A stretch of 64,000 nt of DNA from Verrucomicrobiia bacterium (GCA_030425385.1 JAUIAH010000023.1:60182-124181); one strand, 5' to 3'. Positions 7,614-17,737 are shown, numbered from the stretch's first letter. Notes: a model not told the origin generated them from the letters alone. Numbers and translations: made by a program.

Positions 7614-9713
7614 ATGCCCCCTCACCGACATTCCCTGCGGCAGGCTGCGATCCTTCTCGTGGCCGCCTTTCTCTGTGGAGTCGTGGATGGGCGGCAGATC
7701 AATTGGCGATCGCCCACGGGACGAGTGAACACGACGAGTGATGGCACCCCTCTCGATACCTCGTTCGTGTTCGAGTTGGGATCGTTCGCCGACGGTTTCG
7801 AACCGACAGCGCTGAACCGCTCGGAGTGGGCTGCCCACTGGGTCGTTGTGGGGAGGACAGCCTATCGTACTTCTGACCAGGCCTTTTCCGATACCCATGT
7901 GGTGACGACATTCGATCCTGAGACGCCGGTGGGGCGCGACGTCTACATCTGGGGGCATAACACGTTGGAAGGCGGCAACAATGAATGGTTCATGGCCCGC
8001 AAATCAGATTGGAATTGGCCCAGTCCGGCACCGTTATCGCTTCCCCTTACCTGGGTGATTTCAGGCACGCCCGAGGTGGTCGCGGGTACCTTAGGCGGTT
8101 CTGAGGATGCCTTCTTCATCAAGATGGAAGATGTGGGCAATGCACCGAATCCCAAGGGAGTGCCCTCCAATGCCAAGGATAGCTATGCGCGATGGGCGAT
8201 CGGAAACAGCTTCACAGGGGACGCAGCGCTTCCGGAGTCTGAAGAGGGAAAGGCTGATGGGGGTAATCCAGATGGAGACATCTATGATAATTTGTTAGAA
8301 TATGCATTCTGTCAGGACCCCAGTGATGGCCGCGTGGATGCGCCTCCCTTCCGCGTCGAGGTGAATTCATCGACAGACCCGATTACCTTCGAGGCGCACT
8401 TTCTCCGTCCCGAGGGCGGATTGACAGATGTCACTTACGCGCTCCAAGCGCGCACGACGCTTCCCCAAGACGGTGATAACTGGACAACACTCATGACGGT
8501 TCCTGGTCAGGGAAATGGCGGCGATGCCGGCATCGTGATCACTTCGCAAGGAGATGGACGTGAAAGGGTCAGTCTCTTGGACATCACGGACTCGGCGAGC
8601 GTGGGCGATGTCTTGTTAGGCTTTGAAGACGCCGTTCCTCAGGGTTTTGTGAGGCTCGTAGTCGAGCTGGATCACGACGGGGAACTGGGCACGGACGCGA
8701 CGAGTGCGACCATGGTGCAAGGATGGAAAGCGACCGACTTCACTCAGGGACAATGTGAGACCTATGCCTATCCCTGGCTCCAGCACGAGACGCTTTCTGG
8801 TAGTGTGGAGGCGGTGAACGGCGTGACAATCGTGGTGGCAGGTTTGCCCGATCTCAGCGCGACCTTCTCCTTGAGTTCGGCCCACTACTTGGAAGTCGTC
8901 GCGGGCGACCATGAGGGGCATCGATTTGACATTGTGAGCGGAGATGCGGGCGGCTTGCTCACCTTGGCGCCGGACGGAGATTTGTGCGCAGGGCCTCCCT
9001 TCAATACTTCCCTCACCGTGCCTGCCACCCTTGTGGGTGATCGATTCATCGTCAGGCAACATCAGACCGTGAGCGGCTTGTTCGCCCCTTCTCGCTTCAC
9101 TGCTGAGGTGGATCCTGTGGATGCGGATCGCCTCTTGATCTATCATGGGGGTACCACGCCGTGGAAGAGTCTCTACGTTGATGAAAGCTCGGAATGGCGC
9201 GATGAAGCCACCGCTGGCGCTGCAGGGAATGACATCTTGCCTCCGACACAGGGTTTCTTCATCCACCCGCAGGCGACGGGTGGAACCACGCGCATCTTGG
9301 GCATGGGGATTGTCCGGGAGAATGCCACTGTGTGTCCCTTGCAAAGTGGTTACACGCTTTTGTCAGGGGCCTATCCCATGGCGACTTCGTTTGTAGATCG
9401 GGGATTGGATGATCTCGCCAACCCGGTCACAGGCAGCCTGGATCCGGCGCATGCCGATCAGGTCCACTTCTGGGCAGCGGATGGCCACTTGGGAGTGGAC
9501 TATCAGAATCGTCAAATCTTCACCTGTTTCTTTCGAGTGGAGGGAACCATTCCTGGACTCCCTGCTTTCGCCTCTTGGAGCGATGCCAATGACGTGAACC
9601 TGACCCCTGCTGATGACCAAGCTGTCTTCCCCAGTGACCGCTGCGCCTTCTACTTCCGTGTGGATCCTACCTGTTTAGACACGCACACCTTGCCCGTTCC
9701 CTGGAGTCCGTAG
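7614..9713 (+). CDS. Secreted verrucomicrobial protein, TIGR02597-like
   Basis: A 699-residue protein with a signal peptide (hydrophobic core AILLVAAFLCGVV, cleavage near GRQ). The central part has an acidic, EF-hand-like segment (NPDGDIYDN) and an LLEYAFCQDP motif common in verrucomicrobial secreted proteins. Residues from about 390 onward have the layout I associate with family TIGR02597: a YLEVVAGDHEGHRFDIVS segment, then repeated beta strands, and a GFFIHPQ motif before a short closing domain. No enzyme motif is seen. The start is ATG 7614; the frame is closed by TGA at 7605, and GGAGGAG lies about 20 bases upstream. It stands alone and is convergent with the kinase gene. The TIGR02597 link is from memory of the pattern. 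Confidence 0.75.
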   Translation: MPPHRHSLRQAAILLVAAFLCGVVDGRQINWRSPTGRVNTTSDGTPLDTSFVFELGSFADGFEPTALNRSEWAAHWVVVGRTAYRTSDQAFSDTHVVTTFDPETPVGRDVYIWGHNTLEGGNNEWFMARKSDWNWPSPAPLSLPLTWVISGTPEVVAGTLGGSEDAFFIKMEDVGNAPNPKGVPSNAKDSYARWAIGNSFTGDAALPESEEGKADGGNPDGDIYDNLLEYAFCQDPSDGRVDAPPFRVEVNSSTDPITFEAHFLRPEGGLTDVTYALQARTTLPQDGDNWTTLMTVPGQGNGGDAGIVITSQGDGRERVSLLDITDSASVGDVLLGFEDAVPQGFVRLVVELDHDGELGTDATSATMVQGWKATDFTQGQCETYAYPWLQHETLSGSVEAVNGVTIVVAGLPDLSATFSLSSAHYLEVVAGDHEGHRFDIVSGDAGGLLTLAPDGDLCAGPPFNTSLTVPATLVGDRFIVRQHQTVSGLFAPSRFTAEVDPVDADRLLIYHGGTTPWKSLYVDESSEWRDEATAGAAGNDILPPTQGFFIHPQATGGTTRILGMGIVRENATVCPLQSGYTLLSGAYPMATSFVDRGLDDLANPVTGSLDPAHADQVHFWAADGHLGVDYQNRQIFTCFFRVEGTIPGLPAFASWSDANDVNLTPADDQAVFPSDRCAFYFRVDPTCLDTHTLPVPWSP

Positions 9714-9716
9714 CTG

Positions 9717-11945
9717 CTAAGGTCCTGCGTGGAAGTTCGCAGGGCCAAGATTCTGTGGAGAAATGCCTTTGTCCGGGGCACTGCTGAAGGAGAGATCCCT
9801 AGTGGAAACGGTGGCTGGATTGCGGAAGAGGGTTTCGGTAACTTTAAGGGGTAGAGGGACGTTCCCGGTGGTGCTCCGGTTGTCTGCGAGATTCCAAAGG
9901 CGATTCCATTCCGCAAGGGTTTCCACCCGTAACGGGCGTGGAAGCGGGGTGCGTGTGAGTCTGCGAGGAGGCAAGAATGTGAGGAACGAGACCGTGTGCT
10001 GGTGATAGAGATTCTCTCGATCGCGAACCTCAAGTTTCTCACGGATGCTGGTGAGGCGCCGATGGCCGGGGAGGGCAAAGACGGCCGCTTCTGTGGCGAT
10101 GATACACTGGGAGAGATCGATCGCTGCGGAGCCTAGCGAATCGGGATCCCTCCAGAGCATCAGTTCGCGAGCGTGGAAGGTGGATCGGGTTGCGGTGATC
10201 GCCACATGGGACGGAGCGGGTACCCGAGGGGTCAAGGTGGTTCGACTAGCGGAGAAACAATTGTCAAAGGAGAGGGTATGCTGTTCGCCCCCAAAGGCGA
10301 CAGCCGTTCCTGTCGGATTCACAAAGAGTGCATTTGAGAAATGCACCTCACCAGCATCTTTCAGGAGAATGAGCGCGGCCGTGAAGGGCCCTTCCTCTTC
10401 CGTCACCTGGCGGCGAGCGAAGAGGCAATGGGATGCCTGCAAGGGGGCTGAAGCCATGATGAGGGGTGGGGAATCGCGCGTTCCCTTGGCATCGGAGCCG
10501 TCTACGACCAATTCCAAGCCCTCCAGGATGAGCGGCGCGCGTGCCTCGAGGAGAGGCTCCAGTCCGTGGATCCCCTCAAGCCGTGGTCGCGCGCCATTGA
10601 TCGCGCGCAAAGTCAAGGGTTTCTCGATCGGAGGGACAAAGCCGTGATAGATGACGCCGCTTTGTTGGCACTCTATCACAGCTCCAGAGGGTGCATCGGC
10701 TAGTGCTTCTAGAAACGAATGGTAGCCGGTCGCAATCATGGGGATGCGGAAGGGCGCGCGTCGCCACGAGGCGTGTTGCCACCAGAAGACGCCCGCGATC
10801 GCGAGCATGATCAAGCCGACGAAGATCCGCACCGGCCAGGCGGATCGTTTGCGCAATGTGAGCGAACGGAGGCGGGTCTGAACGGCCGCAGCCGATGATG
10901 GGCGCTTGCTGGGATCCTTGTCTAACAGTTGCTCCACCAGCTGATGAAAGCTGCTGGCGAGAGATGGCTGCGCTTGGGATAGGGGTTCGTGAGTGTGGCG
11001 TGTGTCCGTGGTGAAGGCAGGTTCTCCCGTAGCCATGAGATAAAGCACGGCTCCGAGACTGAAGAGGTCTCCTCGATGATCACCTGGCTCTCCTGCCAGT
11101 TGTTCAGGAGCCATGAATGAAGGCGTCCCGCTCACTTCCTCGGCGTTGGCCCGCGGCGCGCGATCGAGCACTCGTGCCACTCCGAAATCCGCCATCCAAA
11201 TGTCGCCATTCCCTCGCAGAAGCACATTGGCGGGTTTCACATCCCGATGCACCAGGCCAGCTTCGTGCGCTGCGACCAGAGCCTCTGAGATCTGAGTGCC
11301 AATGGCCACGCACTGATCGAAGGCGAGGGGACCAGCTTGGTGGTCGATCAAGTCCTGTAAGGTCCCCCCTGCAACGTAGGGCATCACAATGAACGGTGCC
11401 TTACCTACGGCAGTCATTTCCACGGCGTAGATAGGAACAATGCGATCGTGCTGCAGCCGTGCAGCAGTCTGCGCTTCTCTTAAAAGACGTTGCCTAACAG
11501 AGACGCCGCCAACGAGGTCCGGTCGAATGATCTTGATGGCGACGACGCGATCGAGTCGGGTATCCAGCGCTTCTAACACCATCCCCATGCCACCCTCGCC
11601 AATGACGCGTCGGAGCACGTAGCCATCGAGTTCTCCCAGGGTGCCTTCTTGAGGCACCACGCCGACCGATGCCAGCCAAGAGCGGAGATCCGTTGGGTGC
11701 GTGAGTGGGTTCTCTTTGAGAGAGCGTATGGCCGTTTCCAGGGCGGCCGAAGTCACGGGGTGAGCTTCGGGAACCAAGCCTTGGAGGGGTGCCTCGCCCG
11801 CGAGTGCCTCCAAACGGGCCTGACACGCACCGCAATGACTCAGATGTTCATCCAGAGTCGCCATCGCCATCTTGCCATCGAGCAAGTGTTGCAGCGTGGT
11901 GTCAGAAGGACACCTGTCAGGATCGTCTAAGGAAGGTCCGGCCAT
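9717..11945 (-). CDS. Membrane Ser/Thr protein kinase with N-terminal zinc finger and C-terminal beta-helix-like region
   Basis: A 742-residue Hanks-type kinase. An N-terminal zf-HC2-like stretch (LSHCGACQ, about 34-41) resembles anti-sigma zinc fingers. The kinase domain spans about 108-350 with GEGGMGMV, catalytic Lys138, HRDVKPANV (233-241) and DFG (253-255), followed by SGTPSFMAPEQ. A transmembrane helix lies at about 371-389. The extracytoplasmic C-terminal 350 residues have repetitive beta-strand character like a right-handed beta-helix (NosD-like). The start ATG lies inside the end of the upstream sigma gene (19-base overlap), so the pair is co-translated. ECF sigma plus kinase pairs of this kind are known in Planctomycetes and Verrucomicrobia; here the zinc finger and sensor domain are fused to the kinase. 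Confidence 0.9.
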   Translation of the reverse strand: MAGPSLDDPDRCPSDTTLQHLLDGKMAMATLDEHLSHCGACQARLEALAGEAPLQGLVPEAHPVTSAALETAIRSLKENPLTHPTDLRSWLASVGVVPQEGTLGELDGYVLRRVIGEGGMGMVLEALDTRLDRVVAIKIIRPDLVGGVSVRQRLLREAQTAARLQHDRIVPIYAVEMTAVGKAPFIVMPYVAGGTLQDLIDHQAGPLAFDQCVAIGTQISEALVAAHEAGLVHRDVKPANVLLRGNGDIWMADFGVARVLDRAPRANAEEVSGTPSFMAPEQLAGEPGDHRGDLFSLGAVLYLMATGEPAFTTDTRHTHEPLSQAQPSLASSFHQLVEQLLDKDPSKRPSSAAAVQTRLRSLTLRKRSAWPVRIFVGLIMLAIAGVFWWQHASWRRAPFRIPMIATGYHSFLEALADAPSGAVIECQQSGVIYHGFVPPIEKPLTLRAINGARPRLEGIHGLEPLLEARAPLILEGLELVVDGSDAKGTRDSPPLIMASAPLQASHCLFARRQVTEEEGPFTAALILLKDAGEVHFSNALFVNPTGTAVAFGGEQHTLSFDNCFSASRTTLTPRVPAPSHVAITATRSTFHARELMLWRDPDSLGSAAIDLSQCIIATEAAVFALPGHRRLTSIREKLEVRDRENLYHQHTVSFLTFLPPRRLTRTPLPRPLRVETLAEWNRLWNLADNRSTTGNVPLPLKVTETLFRNPATVSTRDLSFSSAPDKGISPQNLGPANFHAGP

Positions 11946-12553
11946 TCGCCATCGATGGATTCAATGAGTTCACGGAGTTTGGCCGTGATGCGGGACTTGG
12001 CCACATAAACGCTCCCAAGAGTCAGGCCGAGATCGCCCGCCACCGTCTCGGCGTCCTCCTGCTTCAAGGCGAGACGTTCGAAGGCTGTCCAGTTGTGGGG
12101 GGCGAAGTTCTCTTTGATCTGCTCGCTGGCCCATTCAAAGAGCCGCAGCCGATGTTCCAGTTCGAAGTGGTCCTCCAACGAACGTTCAGTAGTTGCCGTA
12201 TTCTCCACGACCTGCATGACGGTCGTGCGGCCAGAACCTTGCGGCTGCCGTGCCCGTTTCTTGAAGAAATCATTCAGTTTGTTGCGGGCGATCTGATAGA
12301 GCCAACTCCGGAAGCTGCCTTTCTCGGGATCGTAATCGAAATCGGCGATCGCACGGGCCACCGAGCGCATCACTTCTTGCCCCAGATCGGCCGCATCCGC
12401 ATCCTGTAAGCCGCGTCCGATGAAGAATCGGTAAAGCATGGGCGTGTAGATCTCGACAAACTCGTCCCATGACTGGCGATCTCCGGATTCTCGGAGGCGG
12501 AGCAGCAAGGTTGGGCGTGTCTTGAGGGGGGAGGGCACCGCAAAGCGTTCCAT
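11927..12553 (-). CDS. ECF-type RNA polymerase sigma factor
   Basis: A 208-residue sigma-70 family factor. Region 2 is visible around residues 20-90 (SWDEFVEIYTPMLYRFF, DLGQEVMRSV, FRSWLYQIARNKLNDFFKK). Region 4 is near the C-terminus (FERLALKQEDAETVAGDLGL, then GSVYVAKSRITAKLREL). I chose ATG 12553 (MERFAVPSPL) over the upstream ATG at 12580 because the extra residues lack family character. The stop overlaps the start of the downstream kinase gene by 19 bases, indicating co-expression and probably regulation of the sigma factor by that membrane kinase. No anti-sigma gene is adjacent, apart from the zinc-finger segment of the kinase. Confidence 0.9.
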   Translation of the reverse strand: MERFAVPSPLKTRPTLLLRLRESGDRQSWDEFVEIYTPMLYRFFIGRGLQDADAADLGQEVMRSVARAIADFDYDPEKGSFRSWLYQIARNKLNDFFKKRARQPQGSGRTTVMQVVENTATTERSLEDHFELEHRLRLFEWASEQIKENFAPHNWTAFERLALKQEDAETVAGDLGLTLGSVYVAKSRITAKLRELIESIDGEWPDLP

Positions 12554-12626
12554 CGCCTGCCGTCGTGCGCAAGGGCGCACCGGTGGACGGGCTTGACCGT
12601 GGCCGCATTCTTCGAGTCAATGAAGC

Positions 12627-14171
12627 ATGCGCGTGCTGCCCACTTTGATCTTTCTAGTTTGTCTAACGCTTTGCCAGCATGCTGTTGAGGCCAAGAAACC
12701 CAACATCATGGTCTTTCTTGTGGATGACATGGGCGTGATGGACACCTCGGTTCCCTTTCTAACGGATCCTCAGGGCAATCCAAAGCGTTACCCTCTAAAC
12801 GACTTTTATCGCACGCCCAGCATGGAGCGCCTGGCGGCTCAAGGGATGCGATTCAGCACCTTCTATGCGATGAGCGTCTGTTCGCCCACTCGGATCTCCA
12901 TCATGACTGGACAGAACGCGGCCCGCCATGGCTCGACCAATTGGATCAATCCGAGAAATGATAATCGCGGTCCTCATGGTCCACCTGATTGGGATTGGAA
13001 AGGTCTGAAGAAAGGTGAAGTGACGCTCGCTGGACAATTGCGTGAGGCTGGGTATCGCACCATTCATGTGGGGAAAGCCCACTTTGGGCCTCATGGGCAA
13101 GACGGAGAGGAGCCTCTGCATCTCGGATTCGATGTCAATGTGGGGGGTGCCGCATTTGGAGCTCCCGGCAGTTATTACGCCGAGAAGAAGTATGGGCTGG
13201 AGACCAATCGCGCCCACCACGCGGTGCCTCATTTAGACGCTTATCACGGCAGCGATACGTTCCTAACGGAGGCCTTGACCATTGAAGCAAAGAAGCAAGT
13301 GGAGGCAGCCGTGCAGGCCGAGCAACCGTTCTTTCTCCACTTTTCACATTATGCCGTGCATGGACCGTTTGATTCTGATCCCCGATTTGCCGCGCACTAC
13401 CGGGATTCTGGCAAACCACCCGCAGCGCAAGCGTTTGCTACCTTGATAGAGGGTATGGATAAGTCGCTCGGTGATATGATAGACCACATGCAAGCCCTTG
13501 GGATCGCTGAAGAAACCTTGGTGCTCTTTCTGGGAGATAATGGAACGGATGCGCCTCTGGGACATCAGCATGAGGTGGCTTGTGCCGCGCCGTTGAGAGG
13601 CCGCAAGGGCGCGCACTACGAAGGCGGCATGCGGGTACCCTTCATCGCGGCATGGGCCAAGCCCTCACAAGCAAATCCCCTGCAAGCGAACCTCCCCATT
13701 CCGCAAGGAACCATTCAATCGCAAATGGCATCGGTGTTAGACCTTTTCCCAACCGTGCTCAAGCTCGCGGGCGGAGAGGCGCCTCAAGATCACATCGTCG
13801 ATGGGCAAGCGTTGCAACCATTGCTTGCTGGCACTGCTGATCCCGTGCGCCCCCAACACTTTCTCATGCACTACCCCCATGGACCTCACCGCAGCCATTA
13901 CTTCACAGTTTGGCGCGAGGGAGATTGGAAGGTGATTCATCACGCATTGCCCAAGCTCGCAGCTAAGGGAAATCGCCTGCAATCGGACGGTGGCGGCCCT
14001 TACGAGCTGTTCAACCTGAGCATAGACCCCTTCGAATCCACCAATGTGGCGCGTGACGAACCGGCCACGCTCAAGCGGATGGTAAAGGGCTTGCGGGAAG
14101 CGTTGCGAGCGCACCAAGCGCTCTATCCCATCGATGCGGATGGCAAGGAATTGATACCGCCGTTGCCCTGA
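12627..14171 (+). CDS. Type I sulfatase (secreted arylsulfatase-A-like)
   Basis: Hydrolyses sulfate esters, most likely on a polysaccharide or its oligosaccharides. The 514-residue protein starts with a signal peptide (MRVLPTLIFLVCLTLC, cleavage near VEA), followed by PNIMVFLVDDMG with the metal-binding Asp33-Asp34. The formylglycine signature is CSPTR, with Cys85 as the modified residue and Arg89, then ISIMTGQ. A second family signature lies around VLFLGDNGTD. Maturation needs a formylglycine-generating enzyme or radical-SAM sulfatase maturase, not in this window. It is divergent from the sigma/kinase pair and convergent with a CotH-type gene. The exact substrate cannot be read from sequence. 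Confidence 0.92.
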   Translation: MRVLPTLIFLVCLTLCQHAVEAKKPNIMVFLVDDMGVMDTSVPFLTDPQGNPKRYPLNDFYRTPSMERLAAQGMRFSTFYAMSVCSPTRISIMTGQNAARHGSTNWINPRNDNRGPHGPPDWDWKGLKKGEVTLAGQLREAGYRTIHVGKAHFGPHGQDGEEPLHLGFDVNVGGAAFGAPGSYYAEKKYGLETNRAHHAVPHLDAYHGSDTFLTEALTIEAKKQVEAAVQAEQPFFLHFSHYAVHGPFDSDPRFAAHYRDSGKPPAAQAFATLIEGMDKSLGDMIDHMQALGIAEETLVLFLGDNGTDAPLGHQHEVACAAPLRGRKGAHYEGGMRVPFIAAWAKPSQANPLQANLPIPQGTIQSQMASVLDLFPTVLKLAGGEAPQDHIVDGQALQPLLAGTADPVRPQHFLMHYPHGPHRSHYFTVWREGDWKVIHHALPKLAAKGNRLQSDGGGPYELFNLSIDPFESTNVARDEPATLKRMVKGLREALRAHQALYPIDADGKELIPPLP

Positions 14172-14179
14172 CAAAACCC

Positions 14180-17100
14180 TCAGTCTTCCAAGAGGAAGCG
14201 GACGCGCCAGTAACGCGTGTGCTCCTGTTTTAGCGAAAACGTGAGGGTCGTAGTGCCCTGAGGATCGGCTGGTTGAGTGTCAGGAACGAGATCCTGAGTT
14301 GTCCAGGTCAGGAGGTCGGGAGAAGATTCGACGGCACTGGCGATGCCGCTGGCGCGTTGGTGAACAATGAGGCGAAGATTCGCATCGATGTGAGGGAGCG
14401 CGGCCACTCCGAGCACGTCAGCGGCCATGGCATAGCGGGCAAAGGCAGATGATGTATCGGTGAGGCCATGAGTGGTGAGCCAGGCCCTGTAGGCTTGTTC
14501 CGCGTTTCCTGGCGGGGTCGAGGCGTCTGATTCTCCTGGGCTCCCGAGTCCTTCGCTGGCTTGCCAGTTGCCAGCGTCATCGTAGCTGATCGATCCCGAC
14601 GCGATACCGGCAAGGATGAGAGAAGGCCCTGTTCCGTCGGCAGCGGTCGTCCAGGGCGCGGTGTCATCATAGATGAAGTCGATGAGGGGAAAGCCAGCGC
14701 CAAAGGACAGCTTCAGGCGTTCGCCCCCATTGGCGAGCGAGAAATCACTCTCCCATACCCCTAAGATGGGGAGTCCTGCTCCGTAGCGCACGGCCATGGC
14801 TTCGCGGTTGGCAACGACCAATCCGTAAGCTCCGGAGGCTAACAGAGTTCCATCAGGGAAATTGAAGTCGATCCCTTTGGTGAAGCGCACATCGCTCAGA
14901 TCGAGGGCAGCTGCGCCGCGATTCCACAGCTCGAGATATTCGAAATCCCCTTCCTCATGGCCAGCGGCGGCTTCGGATTCTGTCGGGGCTGCAGGGTGAT
15001 ACATGATCTCCGTCAGGACCAGTTGATTGGCCAAGGTGGCGCCAGCGGAGGGCGCTTCGGCAATGAAATGAAGGGGTTCGGACCAGTGCGAAACACGATT
15101 GTCGACATCGCGATGACGGACGCGAGCCCGGTAGGCATGCCCCACGCGGAGCAGGTCTGTGGCAACAGTGTGAGACAAGGTCTCGCCGGTGGTGCCTTCC
15201 CAGAGAGCTGTGACTTCGTAGTGCCGCGCGGCTTCAGGGTCGTAGGCGGGAGCTTCCGGATCCGTGACTTCTGCGAGGCGCCATTCGACAGTGCCTAACT
15301 GCGACGGAACGAAGATGCTTCCTACTCGGTAGGCGCTGCTTGTGAAGCGAATGGCATCGACGGCGGCATGGGCGCCTTCGCTAAAGCTGATCGTCGGAGT
15401 CTTCGGAATCGCGGAATCGTCCATGAGCCGATCCAGATGGGCAGCACGGCCTCCAGCACTCACATTGCCACCAGGATAGTTGAGCCCGCCCACGAAGGCG
15501 AACTGCTTCATGTCGGCAACCTTGGACGCGAGGGTGCCGAAGTCTTCGCTCCCGCTCGCTGCGGGAGCGTTTCGCCAGCGATCCCAATCAGCGGGATGAA
15601 AGGGTTCGATCACGGCGGCGGCGTCATCAATCAGATGGCCAATGACCTCAGGCTGCCAAACGAGATCCCGAAACTCGCGGATCGTATTGCGCAATTCAAT
15701 TTGAAACGGTTCCTTCCGCGCAATCGCGTTCTGCGCATAGTCGATCCCTTCATTCCAACTCGGTCCCCAACTGGCATCGGAATCATAGGGAAGTTGCCAA
15801 TAGATTCCTAACGGATTCTCAGGGTCCGGTTGAAAGTATTGCACCATATTCTTGTCTGCATCAGGCCAATAGTCGTAGTGACGTATAGCTTCCTCCACCG
15901 CGGTGTAGCGGTACCAGTTGTCCCATTGGACATGCTGGCGAAGCCAGACCTCGTCTTGCGAGGCGCGCAGTTGCGTGAAGATATTCACATAGTCCTCGGC
16001 TTGCTGCGGGGCGTTCGGAGCTTGATAACGTTGTTGAATCTTTCCGTCAGAAGCGGAGCCCTTGCCGCCCACGCCGTCGATATTCTCGGATTGATCGGTT
16101 AGTTTGTAGAGATTACCCTTTGGCAGTCCCCGGCTGTCGAGGAAACGGCGATCAATGCGTTCCATCGCGAGGTTTAATCCATAGAAATCGCCGCCGTAGG
16201 GGTCTGGAGCTTCCTCAACCGCATCGATCACTCGAAAGTGAAACCAATGTGTGCGCACGGCCGGCACCCCGAAGAGCTCCCACATCTGCCCATTCACCGT
16301 ATCGACCAATCCGAAATTGCCCGGTCCTTGACGGGTGCCAAACGTTCCCGTGAGGCGATTCCCATACATCTTGCTCGTAGTGAGGATGCGCCAAGTGGTC
16401 TCGTATGGTTCTCCCCGATTGTTCTTGGCGCGAAAGTAGTGACCCCGATTGAATTTGAACTTCATGGAGCGCTTGCCGCGCAAATGATAGCGTCCGTTGC
16501 CTCCGCGGAGCCGATAGGCGATATTGTCATAGACGTGACCATCGTAGATGATGGTTCCGCTCCAATTGTAGGCGCGCCGAGCGCTCATCGCCGAGCGCGG
16601 GTGTTGATCGCTGCCATTGTAGGCCAGGCATTCTGTCCAGTCTTCGTTGCGTGTGAGCAAATGATAGACTGGCAAAGACTGCAACACGTCCTGCCCATAC
16701 ACGTGTCCATTTCCTAACACTGAGTCTGTGCCCGCCTGCCAATCAGGCACTCCGCTGTAGATGAACGTGGCGAAGTTGAGCGAGGGATCATCGGGAAGAG
16801 GCGCCCGCACGAGCTCTCCCTGGGCGTCTTCCGCAGTGATGTAGTAGCGGAGGAGAACGCGATTCCCTTGTCCCGGCAGCGTGGCTCGATAGCGCGCATC
16901 ATTGTCAGGATCAGCGTCGTTTCCTTCGGGATCCATCGCCTGCATCGGTACCGTGGGCCAACGCCCAGTGAAGAGGCTCTCAGCGTAGTCCGCATGGTGG
17001 CGTCGCGGTTTCTCCGGCTCCGCTACGAGTGCGGAACGCGACCAAGGTTGATAAGCGGGAATGTAAGCGCCAGGCTCGACAAGTTGATAGTGGAGTACTA

Positions 17101-17737
17101 CTGGGCCCACACCATCAGCATCGGTGATCTTCACATCGATGGTGAGGTCTTCGCCCGGTTTCGGCTGCTCTGGCGAGAGGCGAACTTGTCGAATGTTAGG
17201 TGGAGCGTTCTCAACAAAGACGCTGTTCCTCGCTCCAGGAGTGGGCTCTCCCTCCGAGGGGCGCCAACTGCTCCCAAGATCGTTGTCCAAGCTTGGATTG
17301 AGCAATTCCATGGATGGGCCATCACCCGCAGGCGCAATGGGCCAGGGAAAACGCACGGCGTAATCCACCTCATCGATCGCCTCTCCGTTAGGAGCGCGTA
17401 GCACGATGCGGTCGTCTTCGCTGTCCAAACGGCCTTCCCATGGGCCCAGCACGCGCGTTCCTTCAAAGCGCGTGCTGCGAGGGTCCAGCGCGACGACCAG
17501 GTACCCGTCCGCTTCCAGAGGCGCGAGGTCCTCGGGGAAGGTGTAGCGGATGCCGTCGCTCAACTGCCATCCAGCAAGGTCGATCGCCGACGCACTGACA
17601 TTATGCAACTCGACAAACTCATCATTGAGTCCAGGGGCGATTGGATCGAGATGGATTTCATTCACCACGACCATTTGGGCGGCGATAAAGGGGGCGCACA
17701 GCAGCAGGGCCGAGACGCTCAGGACAAGGATTCTCAT
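14180..17737 (-). CDS. Secreted CotH-kinase-family protein with lamin-tail domains
   Basis: A protein of about 1185 residues, exported via a signal peptide (MRILVLSVSALLLCAPFIAAQ). A lamin-tail domain follows directly (VVNEIHLDPIAPGLNDEFVE, then LAGWQLSDGIRYTFP). The central CotH-like region contains IAYRLRGGNGRY and KRSMKFKFNRG, and in the active-site area DADKNMVQYF and WQLPYDSDASWG. A second lamin-tail copy lies near the C-terminus (LTEIMYHPAAP, then LDLSDVRFTKGIDFNFPDG). CotH proteins are atypical secreted kinases in spore formers; their role in Verrucomicrobiota is not established. I chose ATG 17737 because it begins the signal peptide; ATG 17764 adds nine residues. A second CotH/lamin-tail protein lies at 25070-28195. 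Confidence 0.85.
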   Translation of the reverse strand: MRILVLSVSALLLCAPFIAAQMVVVNEIHLDPIAPGLNDEFVELHNVSASAIDLAGWQLSDGIRYTFPEDLAPLEADGYLVVALDPRSTRFEGTRVLGPWEGRLDSEDDRIVLRAPNGEAIDEVDYAVRFPWPIAPAGDGPSMELLNPSLDNDLGSSWRPSEGEPTPGARNSVFVENAPPNIRQVRLSPEQPKPGEDLTIDVKITDADGVGPVVLHYQLVEPGAYIPAYQPWSRSALVAEPEKPRRHHADYAESLFTGRWPTVPMQAMDPEGNDADPDNDARYRATLPGQGNRVLLRYYITAEDAQGELVRAPLPDDPSLNFATFIYSGVPDWQAGTDSVLGNGHVYGQDVLQSLPVYHLLTRNEDWTECLAYNGSDQHPRSAMSARRAYNWSGTIIYDGHVYDNIAYRLRGGNGRYHLRGKRSMKFKFNRGHYFRAKNNRGEPYETTWRILTTSKMYGNRLTGTFGTRQGPGNFGLVDTVNGQMWELFGVPAVRTHWFHFRVIDAVEEAPDPYGGDFYGLNLAMERIDRRFLDSRGLPKGNLYKLTDQSENIDGVGGKGSASDGKIQQRYQAPNAPQQAEDYVNIFTQLRASQDEVWLRQHVQWDNWYRYTAVEEAIRHYDYWPDADKNMVQYFQPDPENPLGIYWQLPYDSDASWGPSWNEGIDYAQNAIARKEPFQIELRNTIREFRDLVWQPEVIGHLIDDAAAVIEPFHPADWDRWRNAPAASGSEDFGTLASKVADMKQFAFVGGLNYPGGNVSAGGRAAHLDRLMDDSAIPKTPTISFSEGAHAAVDAIRFTSSAYRVGSIFVPSQLGTVEWRLAEVTDPEAPAYDPEAARHYEVTALWEGTTGETLSHTVATDLLRVGHAYRARVRHRDVDNRVSHWSEPLHFIAEAPSAGATLANQLVLTEIMYHPAAPTESEAAAGHEEGDFEYLELWNRGAAALDLSDVRFTKGIDFNFPDGTLLASGAYGLVVANREAMAVRYGAGLPILGVWESDFSLANGGERLKLSFGAGFPLIDFIYDDTAPWTTAADGTGPSLILAGIASGSISYDDAGNWQASEGLGSPGESDASTPPGNAEQAYRAWLTTHGLTDTSSAFARYAMAADVLGVAALPHIDANLRLIVHQRASGIASAVESSPDLLTWTTQDLVPDTQPADPQGTTTLTFSLKQEHTRYWRVRFLLED

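Noticed and set aside
8616..9344. Minus-strand frame of 242 codons inside the secreted protein gene
   Set aside because: Antisense to a continuous coding frame with signal peptide; its translation has no motif and odd composition.
10045..10647. Plus-strand frame of 200 codons opposite the kinase tail
   Set aside because: Antisense to the kinase's C-terminal region; no motif, and the kinase frame continues uninterrupted.
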